64,000 nucleotides of DNA, taken from Vallitalea maricola. Lineage in GTDB: Bacteria > Bacillota > Clostridia > Lachnospirales > Vallitaleaceae. Made by a program: the position numbers and the translations under genes. The stretch covers positions 1 through 64,000 of the forward strand of contig NZ_BTPU01000031.1 of assembly GCF_036985595.1 (NCBI RefSeq), given 5' to 3'. The notes under the pieces were generated by a model that searched no databases, was not told the DNA's origin, and worked only from the letters and a program-made list of their open reading frames with translations. This document shows positions 15,950-25,285 of this stretch, one piece after another (position 1 is the first letter of the stretch; each line of letters begins with the position of its first letter).

Positions 15950-17542
15950 ATGTTTGATAGTTTATTATGGTTAAAGGAATCAAAAATAAGAAACATAGAT
16001 AAGGAAGTAATCAAGGATCTTAATTTACATATAATCTATAAAAAACTAATTGAAATGAGCAAGGAAAATGAATCTATAATATACAAACTATGTATGGATG
16101 AAGCTACTATAAAATACAGACAAGATATAATGGCTGATTTTATGGAAAAGCCAGATTTTATATTGGATTTTGAAAACGACCTAAAAGGTTTCTGGGAGTT
16201 GAAATCCAAGAATGGGAAGTTTCGTAATAACTTGACTAACTTATATTTCCTAATTGACTTAGTAATAACAGTAGAAGCTTCTATAAATTGTGTTGAATCC
16301 CTTAATCAAACATTATCATATTATAAACCATCATCAGCAGGATTGAATAGGCTAAAAGAAAATATTGATGAAGTAATAAACAAAGATAGATTCAAACAGA
16401 TGAAGAAAGACTTAAAAGAGATTAGATACATATTTACCAAGATTAAAGGAGTAGAGGTATCTATTAATATGTCACCTGTTATGAGACCTTATGAAGCACA
16501 GGTAACAAAGGTAAGTGAATACAAATATAGATATCCCAAGGCTTTCAGGAAAGTATCTACAGCAATAGAAGTAAATGAGAAATTTCTTGGTACTTATCTT
16601 AAGAATTATGCACCTGTTTTTTCTATTAATAAGATTAACTGGGATTTATTAGATGAAATTGAGTATGGATTAAAAGAACACAAAGCCATATTGAAGTCTT
16701 TCATGGAAAAGTACACTAAGATTGATACGGAACCATTTATTTCGTTACTTAGAGAAATTACATTCTATAAATCAAGTTGTGACCTATTGAAGCTTATGAA
16801 AACTAATGAATTACCCATTTGTAAACCAAAGCTTATACCATCAGGCGAAAGAAAATTAAATGTGACAGATTGTTATAATATATCTCTAGCTTATGAAATG
16901 TTATCTAATAAAAAAGATGATGACTTACCAGAAATCATACGTAATGATTTTGAAATGGGACAAGAAGGTAGAGTTATTATATTAACTGGAGCAAATAGAG
17001 GGGGTAAAACAACATTTACTCAAGCCATAGGCCAGATTCAAATATTTGCTCAATTAGGATTATTGATTCCTGCCAGTAAGGCTGAGCTAAGTTTGGTTGA
17101 CGGAGTCTACACTCATTTCCCACTCTTGGAAAAAGAAACTATCAATCTTGGCAAATTCGGTAAAGAATGCGAAGATTTCAGTAGATTGTTTAGACAAGCT
17201 ACTAATAGAAGTCTACTATTGCTAAATGAATCTTTTTCAGGAACAAGTCATCTGGAAAGTTTGAAGATAGCAGAAGAAGTTATACGAGCAGTAAAATTCA
17301 AGAAAATACGTATGATATATAATACTCATCTACACGAATTAGGTTTGATGGTTCATAGAATCAATGAAGAATTAGAAAATGATACCCTTATTAGAAGTTA
17401 TGTTGCAGGATTTAGTAATAGTAAAAACACCTATAAGATATATGAGGGGCAGCCATTAGGTATGAGCCATGCCAGGGAGATAGCAGAAAAATATAAAGTT
17501 ACCTATACTCAGTTAGTAGAGAGATTGGGGGAAAAATCTTGA
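15950..17542 (+). CDS. MutS-like ATPase, first of a tandem pair
   Basis: The 530-residue protein has a helical N-terminal region (clamp/lever-like, residues 1-310) and a C-terminal MutS-type ATPase domain. The Walker A motif is ILTGANRGGKTTFTQ near residue 345, the Walker B region is SLLLLNESFSGTSHLE near 420, and NTHLHEL follows near 460. The canonical Asp of Walker B (IDE in MutS) is Asn here, with Glu retained. The mismatch-recognition domain of true MutS is absent, as is the Smr nuclease end of MutS2. It belongs to the poorly studied MutS-related ATPases of Clostridia. It overlaps the next gene by 4 bp, so the two probably act together. The ATG has AAGGAG at 15934. The substrate is unknown. 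Confidence 0.75.
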   Translation: MFDSLLWLKESKIRNIDKEVIKDLNLHIIYKKLIEMSKENESIIYKLCMDEATIKYRQDIMADFMEKPDFILDFENDLKGFWELKSKNGKFRNNLTNLYFLIDLVITVEASINCVESLNQTLSYYKPSSAGLNRLKENIDEVINKDRFKQMKKDLKEIRYIFTKIKGVEVSINMSPVMRPYEAQVTKVSEYKYRYPKAFRKVSTAIEVNEKFLGTYLKNYAPVFSINKINWDLLDEIEYGLKEHKAILKSFMEKYTKIDTEPFISLLREITFYKSSCDLLKLMKTNELPICKPKLIPSGERKLNVTDCYNISLAYEMLSNKKDDDLPEIIRNDFEMGQEGRVIILTGANRGGKTTFTQAIGQIQIFAQLGLLIPASKAELSLVDGVYTHFPLLEKETINLGKFGKECEDFSRLFRQATNRSLLLLNESFSGTSHLESLKIAEEVIRAVKFKKIRMIYNTHLHELGLMVHRINEELENDTLIRSYVAGFSNSKNTYKIYEGQPLGMSHAREIAEKYKVTYTQLVERLGEKS

Positions 17543-19119
17543 ACATGAATGATAGTTATGAACTTAGTCTATTATGGTTGACAGATTCTGATTCTTATTT
17601 TGAATTGGATGATAGAACTATAGAAGATATCAATATATCATTAATCCTGGATGATCTAGCAAACAACCTAGAAGGTGACTTGGTTTCTTTATTAAAAAAG
17701 GTACCAGCATCAACTGATACTATAGAATATCGTCAAGATATACTTAACGATTTTATTAATAATCCCCTTCTATTAGATACATTAAACAATACATTACAGA
17801 AATGTGTTGAGATAAAGAATATGATAAAATTCGCTTTTGAAAGTGAAGCTACCCTTTACAATTTGCTGAAAAGAATTGATGAAGTAGCTAATGTGATGTC
17901 TTTGACGGAAAATATCTATCATATGTTAAAGAATTCTAGTCTTGATTCTAAGGGATTAACTTCATTCAGAGATTTTTTAGAATCCACCATAGATAGTGAC
18001 GTCTATCATAACTTCAAAGAAGACATATATCGTATAAAAGAGATGGATGAAGGTGTTCACAGCCTAAAAGTAGGTATAAATTTTGACTATAATCTAAAAC
18101 CTATTGAAGCTATTGTTTTATCACTAGAAGATAAGCCATTCAAATACAGTAGAAAATTAAAAAAGGTCTCTAAGATTGTAATCTATGGTTTTTCTGAATT
18201 AAAATCTATACCGAGAAAAATTTTTGCACCAGAAAGTCTGATGCTTCCGGATTCATTAAATAACTTAGAGAAGATTATCGCACCTGCAATGAAACAATTA
18301 ATAGCTTTCTGTGATCAATTCAACAGTAGTCTATTAGGTGTTTATGAACCTTTGAAACAAGAAATAATTTTTTATCAAATTGCTTATAGAATATATAATA
18401 AGATGAATGATGGAGGTTTTCCAATATGTAAGCCGAGAGTTATTAATGAAGGCTCAACTAAGATTGAAGGACTTTATAATATTAATCTGGCTTATGATAT
18501 GATGGATTCACAGAAAAACAATGAACTGGTTTTAAACGATTTCAATATAGAACCTATAGGGAATATATTTATACTTACAGGTGCTAATAGAGGAGGAAAA
18601 ACCACTTTTACACAGTCAATTGGTCAGAGTTATTGGTTTACACAGCTTGGATTCTATATTCCAGCTGAGAATGCAACAATAAAATTGATTGATGGATTAT
18701 TTCTACATTTCCCAAATGAAGAAATACAAACAGTGACTTATGGAAGGTTAGGCGAAGAGTGTCAAAGATTTTCGACTATCTATTCTCATATGTCATCCAA
18801 CAGCCTTCTGCTGATGAATGAATCTTTTGATGGAACAAGTCATCTGGAGAGTTTAATCATAGCCACAGATGTATTAAAAGCTCTTCAGTTATTAGGTGCA
18901 ACAGTTATATTCAATACACATTTACATGAATTAGGAGAAAAAGTTGATTACATGAATATGGTTGAACATGTAGAGGTACCAAGGGTAGTTAACTTGGTAA
19001 CTGGTTCAAAAGATGATGTTCAATCCTTTAAGGTTAGAGAAGGTAAACCCCTAGGTCAAAGTTATGCAAAGGAAATAGCTATAAAATATGGTGTAAGCTA
19101 TGAACAGTTAATAGAATAA
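17539..19119 (+). CDS. MutS-like ATPase, second of a tandem pair
   Basis: The 526-residue paralogue of the upstream gene has the same layout: YRQDILNDFINNPLLLD near the start (compare YRQDIMADFMEKPDFILD), Walker A ILTGANRGGKTTFTQS near residue 347, Walker B SLLLMNESFDGTSHLE, then NTHLHELGE. The start is the TTG at 17539, seven bases after GGGGG. An ATG at 17545 is the alternative. Identity to the first copy is low outside the motifs, so the duplication is old, and a heterodimer is plausible since MutS proteins dimerise. The same Asp-to-Asn change is present in Walker B. Confidence 0.75.
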   Translation: MNMNDSYELSLLWLTDSDSYFELDDRTIEDINISLILDDLANNLEGDLVSLLKKVPASTDTIEYRQDILNDFINNPLLLDTLNNTLQKCVEIKNMIKFAFESEATLYNLLKRIDEVANVMSLTENIYHMLKNSSLDSKGLTSFRDFLESTIDSDVYHNFKEDIYRIKEMDEGVHSLKVGINFDYNLKPIEAIVLSLEDKPFKYSRKLKKVSKIVIYGFSELKSIPRKIFAPESLMLPDSLNNLEKIIAPAMKQLIAFCDQFNSSLLGVYEPLKQEIIFYQIAYRIYNKMNDGGFPICKPRVINEGSTKIEGLYNINLAYDMMDSQKNNELVLNDFNIEPIGNIFILTGANRGGKTTFTQSIGQSYWFTQLGFYIPAENATIKLIDGLFLHFPNEEIQTVTYGRLGEECQRFSTIYSHMSSNSLLLMNESFDGTSHLESLIIATDVLKALQLLGATVIFNTHLHELGEKVDYMNMVEHVEVPRVVNLVTGSKDDVQSFKVREGKPLGQSYAKEIAIKYGVSYEQLIE

Positions 19120-19141
19120 TCTTAAATATTAATAAAATAAT

Positions 19142-19156
19142 TGATAATAATTATCA
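19142..19156 (+). promoter_or_regulatory. Perfect 7-1-7 Fur-type box
   Basis: TGATAATAATTATCA is an exact match to the B. subtilis-type Fur box TGATAATNATTATCA. It lies upstream of the promoter at 19172 and overlaps another possible -35 (TTGATA, 19141-19146, with TTTAAT at 19165). It suggests iron- or metal-dependent control ahead of the manganese riboswitch. Confidence 0.65.
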
Positions 19157-19171
19157 TTTGTTATTTTAATA

Positions 19172-19200
19172 TTTACATATGGACATTTTTATGGTAAAAT
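19172..19200 (+). promoter_or_regulatory. Promoter of the manganese exporter transcript
   Basis: TTTACA (19172-19177) and TAAAAT (19195-19200) are separated by 17 bp. Transcription from here would begin a few bases before the riboswitch. Confidence 0.55.
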
Positions 19201-19210
19201 TATAGATGTT

Positions 19211-19357
19211 CTAAAAGGGAGTAACTGTGACGATAGTCATGAATAAAGTCAACATAATGGAGAAATCCTGGTTTTATTCGCTTTAAATAGAATTTAAAGA
19301 AGTGAGACTTTTAGATTGGTATAACTGTACCAATCTAAAATTTTCACTTCTTTTTTT
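19211..19357 (+). ncRNA. yybP-ykoY manganese riboswitch with expression-platform terminator
   Basis: The family signatures are present in order: AAAGGGAGTAAC (19213-19224), GTCAACA (about 19248-19254) and GTGAGAC (19302-19308). The first stem P1 is CTAAAAG (19211-19217) paired with CTTTTAG (19308-19314). The same 3' strand is part of a terminator stem (TTTTAGATTGGT 19309-19320 with ACCAATCTAAAA 19329-19340, outer arms GAAGTGA 19299-19305 and TCACTTC 19344-19350), followed by seven T. P1 and the terminator are therefore mutually exclusive, as expected for a riboswitch that turns transcription on when Mn2+ stabilises P1. The downstream gene is a GDT1-family Mn exporter, a known target of this class. 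Confidence 0.9.
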
Positions 19358-19476
19358 ATTGTTACTTATTGTTCATTATCTACTAATATTGAGTATCTCA
19401 TGAAATTATATTCAATATAATCAATGAAAATATCTACCTTTTGGAAATTCTTATAGAGATTATTGGAGGATCAGAA

Positions 19477-20610
19477 ATGTTTTCAGAATTTATTAAAGCT
19501 TTTGGTTTAATTTTTATTGCAGAAATGGGTGACAAAACTCAAATATTAGCAATGGCATTTGCAACTCGTTACAAAGTTAAGGCAGTTCTAGGTGGGATTT
19601 TTCTAGGAGCACTACTTAATCATGGATTAGCTGTTATATTGGGAAGTTATCTATGTCGCTTTATTCCTGTTAATACTCTTGGGATGATTGCTGGTTTTGC
19701 ATTTATAGGTTTTTCCATATGGACATTAAAGATTGAAGAAGAAGATAGTGAAGAAAATAATAAAACTATGTCTCTAGGACCGGTTTTTACTGTAGCTACA
19801 GCATTTTTTATTGGAGAATTAGGTGATAAAACGCAACTTACTGCAATAACATTATCAACAGATGCTTCTTATCCATTAATAATACTTCTTGGTACTGTAT
19901 CAGGTATGATTGTTACTGGAGGATTAGGTATATTCATTGGCAGGAAGTTAGGAAACAAAATCCCAGAATTCATTATTAAATTGATTGCTGCTTCTATTTT
20001 TATGATTTTTGGTATAGCCAAATTATTTTCAACAGTACCTAAGAGTTATTTGCAACCAGTATATGTAATATTATTTCTTATGATAGTCACTACAATATTT
20101 ATTATAAGACTCAGAGCTTTATTGAAAGCTCGTGAAGAAGAAAAGGCATCAAAATACCTAAAGACTTCTCAAATGTTATATGATTATTACGCTCAATTAG
20201 ATAATAAAATTGAAGAGATATGTTTAGGTAAAAAATACTGTGGCAAATGTGATAGAGATAAATGTATAGTAGGTTACACAAAATCCTTGATGGAACAGGT
20301 TAAGATTAATACTAATGATTATGATACAATCATAGAATTTGATGAAAATTTCATTAGTGTAATCAATGATTCAAAAAGAGATAGGGTAATAGAAGCGTTA
20401 ATTACTGTTATTACTATTCTTAATAATGATAATATCAATGAAAAAGATAAAGAGAATGTAAATAAAATCAGAAGAAACTTTGAAAGGATTTTATTTAAAA
20501 GAAGTATTAATGAATTTGAAAATTGGACAAGATATGTTGAGAGCGTTAAGGAGTTGGATAAAAAGATCGGTGAAAGACTAAGTAGCGATTTATGTATAAA
20601 TAGAGAATAA
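19477..20610 (+). CDS. GDT1/TMEM165 (UPF0016) family manganese exporter with cysteine-rich C-terminal extension
   Basis: The start is the ATG at 19477, with GGAGG seven bases upstream. A TTG 36 bases earlier lacks such a site. The family signature occurs twice, as IAEMGDKTQILAMAFATRY (near residue 14) and IGELGDKTQLTAITLST (near 116), in two three-helix repeats that form the Mn2+ (or Ca2+)/H+ exchanger. The membrane part ends near residue 215. A further 160 residues are predicted to be cytosolic and charged. They carry four cysteines C249-x5-C255-x2-C258-x4-C263, a likely metal or Fe-S site not usual in this family. The manganese riboswitch upstream strongly supports Mn2+ efflux. Confidence 0.88.
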   Translation: MFSEFIKAFGLIFIAEMGDKTQILAMAFATRYKVKAVLGGIFLGALLNHGLAVILGSYLCRFIPVNTLGMIAGFAFIGFSIWTLKIEEEDSEENNKTMSLGPVFTVATAFFIGELGDKTQLTAITLSTDASYPLIILLGTVSGMIVTGGLGIFIGRKLGNKIPEFIIKLIAASIFMIFGIAKLFSTVPKSYLQPVYVILFLMIVTTIFIIRLRALLKAREEEKASKYLKTSQMLYDYYAQLDNKIEEICLGKKYCGKCDRDKCIVGYTKSLMEQVKINTNDYDTIIEFDENFISVINDSKRDRVIEALITVITILNNDNINEKDKENVNKIRRNFERILFKRSINEFENWTRYVESVKELDKKIGERLSSDLCINRE

Positions 20611-20615
20611 TACAT

Positions 20616-20668
20616 AAGGGGCATCGTATAATACATTTTTGGCTGATTATGTATTACGACAGCCCCTT
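20616..20668 (+). terminator. Bidirectional hairpin terminator
   Basis: AAGGGGC (20616-20622) pairs with GCCCCTT (20662-20668). Inside, TCGTA-ATACAT pairs with ATGTAT-TACGA, giving a long stem between the convergent exporter gene and the small gene at 20698. T-runs are modest. Confidence 0.75.
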
Positions 20669-20697
20669 AATATTTTCTATGCTTTTTTAAGTGTTGA

Positions 20698-20919
20698 TTA
20701 AGATTCTTGATAATTAGAAATAGTATTGTTTACGCTAGTTAATGCGTTATTAACTGCATTAAGAGTATCTTGAATTCTCTTTTTGTTTTCAGGCTTTTCT
20801 ACTGTGCTTATTGCTTGATTTAAACCATTTTTAGCACTTTCTAATTGTGATTGTACATCATGTACATGTTGAATAGCATTTTTACCTTGTGGATTTTGAT
20901 TATTCATTTGGTTATTCAT
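20698..20919 (-). CDS. Small hydrophilic helical protein of unknown function
   Basis: The gene encodes 73 residues, starting at an ATG with a full AGGAGG about seven bases upstream, which supports real translation. The first 12 residues are Asn/Gln rich (MNNQMNNQNPQGK). The rest is two amphipathic helices (HVHDVQSQLESAKNGLNQAI, RIQDTLNAVNNALTSVNNTI) without cysteines or membrane segments. Its size and composition recall small clostridial spore or stress proteins, but I do not recognise the family. Confidence 0.6.
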   Translation of the reverse strand: MNNQMNNQNPQGKNAIQHVHDVQSQLESAKNGLNQAISTVEKPENKKRIQDTLNAVNNALTSVNNTISNYQES

Positions 20920-21001
20920 ATATTTTTCCTCCTAATTGTATTAGTTATAATTTAACAATGTTAGTATTTATTATTTTAGAAGAAAATATACTCCATTTTT
21001 T

Positions 21002-22904
21002 TCATTTATTACAAATAATTTGTATTTCATACAATGAATAACCATAAGATTGATTTCGTTTAATACCTTTAATTAGTATATATTTACCAGTAACAGGTGT
21101 AAAATTAATAGTTGTACAGTGCATGCCATCTATTTCATAAATATCCATTTGACTACCATTGAAATGTTGAGCTACTTCCCAATTTATTGAATCTGAGGAC
21201 ACTAATATATCATATTCATTAGACCATCCATTCTCCCATAATAAATCGATACCTAATACATCCCTTTCTTCACCTAGAGCAAAAGTAATGTTTACATCAT
21301 CCTTCCAATCACTAGCCCATCTTGTTTCAATATTACCGTCTATAGCTGATATAGGGGAGCAATCATGAATGAGATTACGTTCATAAGAAGAGGCAGTAGC
21401 AGATTGAATGTATGTGTGATACCTGTCTCCTTATCTTGAAAGGCAACTTCATGTAACCCTTTTGTGAATTCATAATCTTTATTATCAAAAACTGTTTGTT
21501 ACATCACCTTTTATATATGTACGTGAAGTATTTTCTGTTTTAATCCTTACTTCATTAGGTCTTATGGTTTTACTCATATGTTTAAATACATAGTATGCAG
21601 GATTATAGATAATATCATTAGTATTTGTATCAACCATGATAGGAGCATGACAATAATTAGTTTCCCGGTGTAAAGGTCCACCAGATGTATTAAGAACCAT
21701 ATTCCAGTCAATCCATCCTGTTGTACCAACCTTAAAATCATTAATCATATCAAATACATATCTTTTTGCAGGTTCAACGGAATTAAGCCAAGGTCCTTTC
21801 TCTTGACAACCTTCTGTTGCAATTAATAATTTTGTAGGATGATTCTGATGGAAATAGGCAACATTTCTGAAGTCATCAACTGCCCAAGTAGGTCGTTTTA
21901 CAATTTCATCAGCTATATCAAGAGGACCATACCAATGAAATGCAATACCGTCAATATAATCAGCGGCGCTAGATTGTAATAAAGTTTCATTGAATGTAAT
22001 AAAACCATTACCTTTACCAATAGCACCTTCTTGTTTATCCCAATCCCATACTAACAATTTTACATCTTGAAATCCCTTTGCATTAAGATTTGGTCCTAGA
22101 TGATTGGTTATGAAATCAATTGTAGAATCAATAGTCCAATAACAAGCTTCCCAGTCAGGATTATTCTGAGCTTCATTTTGCAATGAAATAGAATAAAAGA
22201 CGATACCTTCTTTTTTGTAGGCTTTTAGATACTCCACAAAATATTTAGCATATAGAGGGTAATATTCAGGTAACATATGATTTGGAGTTGTAGAAACTGA
22301 GCCAGCATTAATACCACCACCATCTCCATTACCATATCTTATACCACTATATTTCATCCAACCTGGAGGTGCCCAAGGAGCTGCAAATATTTTAATATCT
22401 CCGTTATAAGATAAAGCCTTTTTTATAGCTGGTATGATATCATCCTTATCTGGGTCAATGGTAAAATTAGAAAGATCAGATGTTTCGGTTGGAGCATAGG
22501 AATATTCCCCTACAGAAAAATCACAAGACCCTATATGGGTTCTTACAATAGAATACTCAGCACCTGATTCATCATAATATGCATCATATATCTCTTGCTG
22601 TTTATCACTAGGCAAACTATTAATAACAGATACAGCCGACTCTGTAAGTGCTCCTCCCTATACCAATCATGGTTTGATCAGTTTCATGAGATAATACATT
22701 AATAATATTACCTTTTCCCCATATACCGGACTTACTAAAATATAATGAATCCATTTTCTTCAGTGCATATTTCTCTCCATCACCAAAATAGCTCTCCCAA
22801 ACCTGAATTTTATTAACTGTATCTTCTTCTGCCTGTACACATGGAATAGATAATAAGTTATAAAAAAGAAGAATTACCATAATCAATGATATTTTTCTTT
22901 GCAT
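21002..22904 (-). pseudogene. Frameshifted GH30 glycosidase with CBM32-like domain
   Basis: Three reading-frame pieces join into one secreted enzyme. Piece 1 (from the ATG ending at 22904, with AAAGGA upstream) has a signal peptide ending near CVQAEE and runs to QTMIGIG. A one-base insertion near 22651-22660 breaks the frame, since the next frame continues exactly with GALTESAVSVINSLPSDKQQ. Piece 2 is the GH30 barrel with FAAPWAPPGWMK, the acid/base region SISLQNEAQN and the nucleophile region LLIATEGCQE. A second shift near 21490 leads into TVFDNKDYEFTKGLHEVAFQD, and another break near 21420 precedes a discoidin (CBM32-like) domain ending at 21002. GH30 includes glucosylceramidases, beta-1,6-glucanases and xylanases. 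The substrate here is unknown. Three breaks make simple sequencing error unlikely. Confidence 0.75.
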
Positions 22905-23087
22905 AAATAACATTCCTTTCTATAAGTATTTATTACTATAATATTATGACCAAGCACTAAAAATACAAAAATAGTAAAAATTTAGGATAGGCATATATAA
23001 TTATTTTATAAGGATTTATAACTTGCAACTTGGCTAATCAATCTATAAAGTATATAATATTTCATATAAATAAAATGGAGAATGACG

Positions 23088-23804
23088 ATGGAGATAAAAG
23101 AAACTGATTTATACGACCCTATATACAATTATTTTACGGATCTAGGATACAAAGTTAATGGCGAGGTCAAATCTATTGATGTAACAGCAGTGAAAGATGA
23201 TGAATTAATTGTCATTGAACTTAAGAAAGTTCTGAACATGAAACTGTTGATTCAAGGAACCAAAGGACAAAGACTAACTGATAGAGTATATCTTGCAATA
23301 GAACGACCTAAAAAAATGTTTTCTAGGCAATGGAAGGACAAGCTTTATCTAATCAGAAGATTAGAATTAGGACTGATATTTGTTTCTTTCAAGGGTAACA
23401 AACCATTGGTTCAGGTAGTATATCACCCTAAGCCTTTTGACAGAAAACAAAGCAAGAGATTATCATCTAAGAAGAAAAATAATATTATAGCTGAGATTGA
23501 AGGACGATACGGTAATTTCAATGTAGGTGGAAGTACTAAAACAAAACTTATGACAGCATATAAGGAAAATTCTATACATATCGCCTGCTGCTTAGAAAAA
23601 TATGGGGACTTATCACCTAAAAAACTAAGAGAACTAGGAACAGGTGATAAAACTACTTCTATACTATATAATAATTTTTATAACTGGTTCACCAAAATAG
23701 ATAGAGGCATCTATGGAATCAGCCAAAAAGGAGTTGAAGCCATTAAACAGTATAAAGAATTAGCTGATTATTATTATAATCTACTACCTAAGGATGAAGC
23801 ATAG
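23088..23804 (+). CDS. DUF2161-family PD-(D/E)XK nuclease-like protein
   Basis: I place the start at the ATG of 23088, seven bases after GGAG. The ATG at 23082 is only one base from it. The 238-residue product begins with a restriction-endonuclease-like core: Glu26, then Asp31 (KSIDVTAV) and E44-L-K46 (VIELKK), the spacing of a PD-(D/E)XK active site. The C-terminal part (residues about 150-235) looks like a winged helix (KKLRELGTGDKTTSILYNNFYNWF). The family is annotated as putative phosphodiesterases of unknown role. It stands alone between a GH30 pseudogene and a GH66-like remnant, with no partner methylase or defence gene nearby. Confidence 0.7.
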   Translation: MEIKETDLYDPIYNYFTDLGYKVNGEVKSIDVTAVKDDELIVIELKKVLNMKLLIQGTKGQRLTDRVYLAIERPKKMFSRQWKDKLYLIRRLELGLIFVSFKGNKPLVQVVYHPKPFDRKQSKRLSSKKKNNIIAEIEGRYGNFNVGGSTKTKLMTAYKENSIHIACCLEKYGDLSPKKLRELGTGDKTTSILYNNFYNWFTKIDRGIYGISQKGVEAIKQYKELADYYYNLLPKDEA

Positions 23805-23842
23805 TGTTATTATAATAATCAGTTAATGCTAAGTATATTTCT

Positions 23843-24222
23843 ATGACTCATGCAAATGGCATTAATACAGAATACATATTTTCAGGTGGTTATTTTTCCT
23901 CATACCCTAAGGAACAGTCAATATGGACACAGATAAGGGAAACTGATAATTGTAAGGTAATTCATCTAGTCAACATGATGGGAATAGATAGTGATATATG
24001 GAATGAAGAAAAGAATGATAAACCTAAAAAAATAAAAGAGATTAAGATTAAAGCTTGATAGATGAAGAGATATTGGGAGTATATTATGCTACGCCAGATG
24101 GTGAGATGGCTAGCAGCAAAACTTTAGAATATACGTTGGAATCAATGGAGCGTGGACGTTATATTTGTTTTGAAGTACCTACAGTTGAATTTTGGGGAAT
24201 GGTTTTTATTAAGGTTAGGTAA
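23843..24222 (+). pseudogene. Remnant of a GH66-like glycan enzyme (C-terminal part)
   Basis: A first piece (23843-24058) reads QSIWTQIRETDNCKVIHLVN-MMGIDSDIW. A second, in another frame from about 24050, reads LIDEEILGVYYATPDG and ends RGRYICFEVPTVEFWGMVFIK at the TAA of 24220-24222. Both resemble the C-terminal beta-domain of GH66 dextranase/cycloisomaltooligosaccharide-forming enzymes. There is no catalytic domain and no ribosome binding site at 23843. It is a 5'-truncated and frameshifted relic. The family call is tentative. Confidence 0.5.
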
Positions 24223-24263
24223 AAGTGAATTATATAAAAGTACATTTTTATAAAATAATCTAT

Positions 24264-24320
24264 AAAAGTTATCTTCATATGTTGAAAAATCCTAGTGATT
24301 AATATGTGAGGATAACTTTT
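24264..24320 (+). terminator. Hairpin between convergent units
   Basis: AAAAGTTATC (24264-24273) and GATAACTTTT (24311-24320) form a perfect 10-bp stem, extended by TCA/TGA pairs, around a loop of about 30 bases. It lies at the end of the GH66-like remnant and just past the stop of the minus-strand membrane gene. Confidence 0.6.
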
Positions 24321-24322
24321 GT

Positions 24323-24751
24323 TCAATTAGTGATTTCTTTTTTTTCTATACTGCTAATTATTATGTATCCAAATAAAACTTGAAACAATGCAGATAATAA
24401 GAAAGTTTCATTCCTAAAAAAATAGTAGGGTATTATACCAAATAGTCCTATTATTTTTATTAGGCTTATAAATAAGCTGGGAATACCCATGATAAGTAAT
24501 CTTGTTGTATTCATCTTTAATTTGACATGTTTACCTACTTTGGTCAATAGAGACTCTAATCCAATACTCATACCAAATAATATTCTACCAAGCATAGGCA
24601 GTAATAAAACTCTTATATAAAAATTACTGTTATGAAAATTATAATCAACAGGTTTATAGTTAGCACTATATTTAAATATTATATAATTTAGAGCACCAAT
24701 TAATAATATAATCATATATGTTAAAATATATGTGGAAGCATTCTTTTTCAT
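24323..24751 (-). CDS. Unknown four-helix membrane protein
   Basis: The start ATG ends at 24751, six bases after AGGTG. A TTG nine bases earlier is not spaced for it. The 142-residue product has four hydrophobic segments (near residues 8-28, 46-66, 82-105 and 112-132) and short basic loops. I recognise no family. It is probably co-transcribed with the membrane gene at 24800, 48 bp upstream on the same strand. Confidence 0.6.
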   Translation of the reverse strand: MKKNASTYILTYMIILLIGALNYIIFKYSANYKPVDYNFHNSNFYIRVLLLPMLGRILFGMSIGLESLLTKVGKHVKLKMNTTRLLIMGIPSLFISLIKIIGLFGIIPYYFFRNETFLLSALFQVLFGYIIISSIEKKEITN

Positions 24752-24799
24752 AGGCAACACCTTTCTATAGAATAATATCTATTCTTAAGTTATATCAAT

Positions 24800-25060
24800 C
24801 TACTGTTTTTTTACATTTCCATACTTAGTTATCACACTACCTAAAAATATGAATAGAACTATTAGAAAACCACAGATATAAGTTAGATCTTCTGATTCAG
24901 TTTTCAGTATTATGATTCCAAGTAGAATAATAATTTGAGTGAATATAATTAGAATATTATGTATTGGAGTTTTAATTCCTTTTGATAATGTGCTTGATAA
25001 AATTGTTGTTATAATTAACATTATGAATATTAATAAAGCTAGATAGTAGATTAATGACAT
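24800..25060 (-). CDS. Unknown small membrane protein
   Basis: The 86-residue protein has three hydrophobic helices (residues about 3-22, 33-52 and 60-78) and a basic C-terminus (KYGNVKKQ). The start ATG follows AAAGGG about eight bases upstream. No family is recognised. It is paired with the next membrane gene on the minus strand. Confidence 0.55.
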   Translation of the reverse strand: MSLIYYLALLIFIMLIITTILSSTLSKGIKTPIHNILIIFTQIIILLGIIILKTESEDLTYICGFLIVLFIFLGSVITKYGNVKKQ

Positions 25061-25257
25061 TTTAATTATCCCTTTCTATAATATTATCTTATTATAGTTT
25101 ATCAAATCTTAATAATTATAAAAATAGCACTTTAATACTATAATATCATAAAGATTGGATTAATAATGTAATATAATAATTAGCGGTTTAGTTATATTAA
25201 TAGAATAAAAAGATAGCTGATATAAATAATATATAGCTATTATATTTTAGAAATTAA

Positions 25258-25285
25258 TTGACAAAATAGTTGTTGCTATTATACA
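25258..25285 (+). promoter_or_regulatory. Promoter of the candidate toxin operon
   Basis: TTGACA (25258-25263) and TATACA (25280-25285) are spaced by 16 bp. They lie about 120 bp before the start at 25406, leaving a long 5' leader in which I see no known element. Confidence 0.5.
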
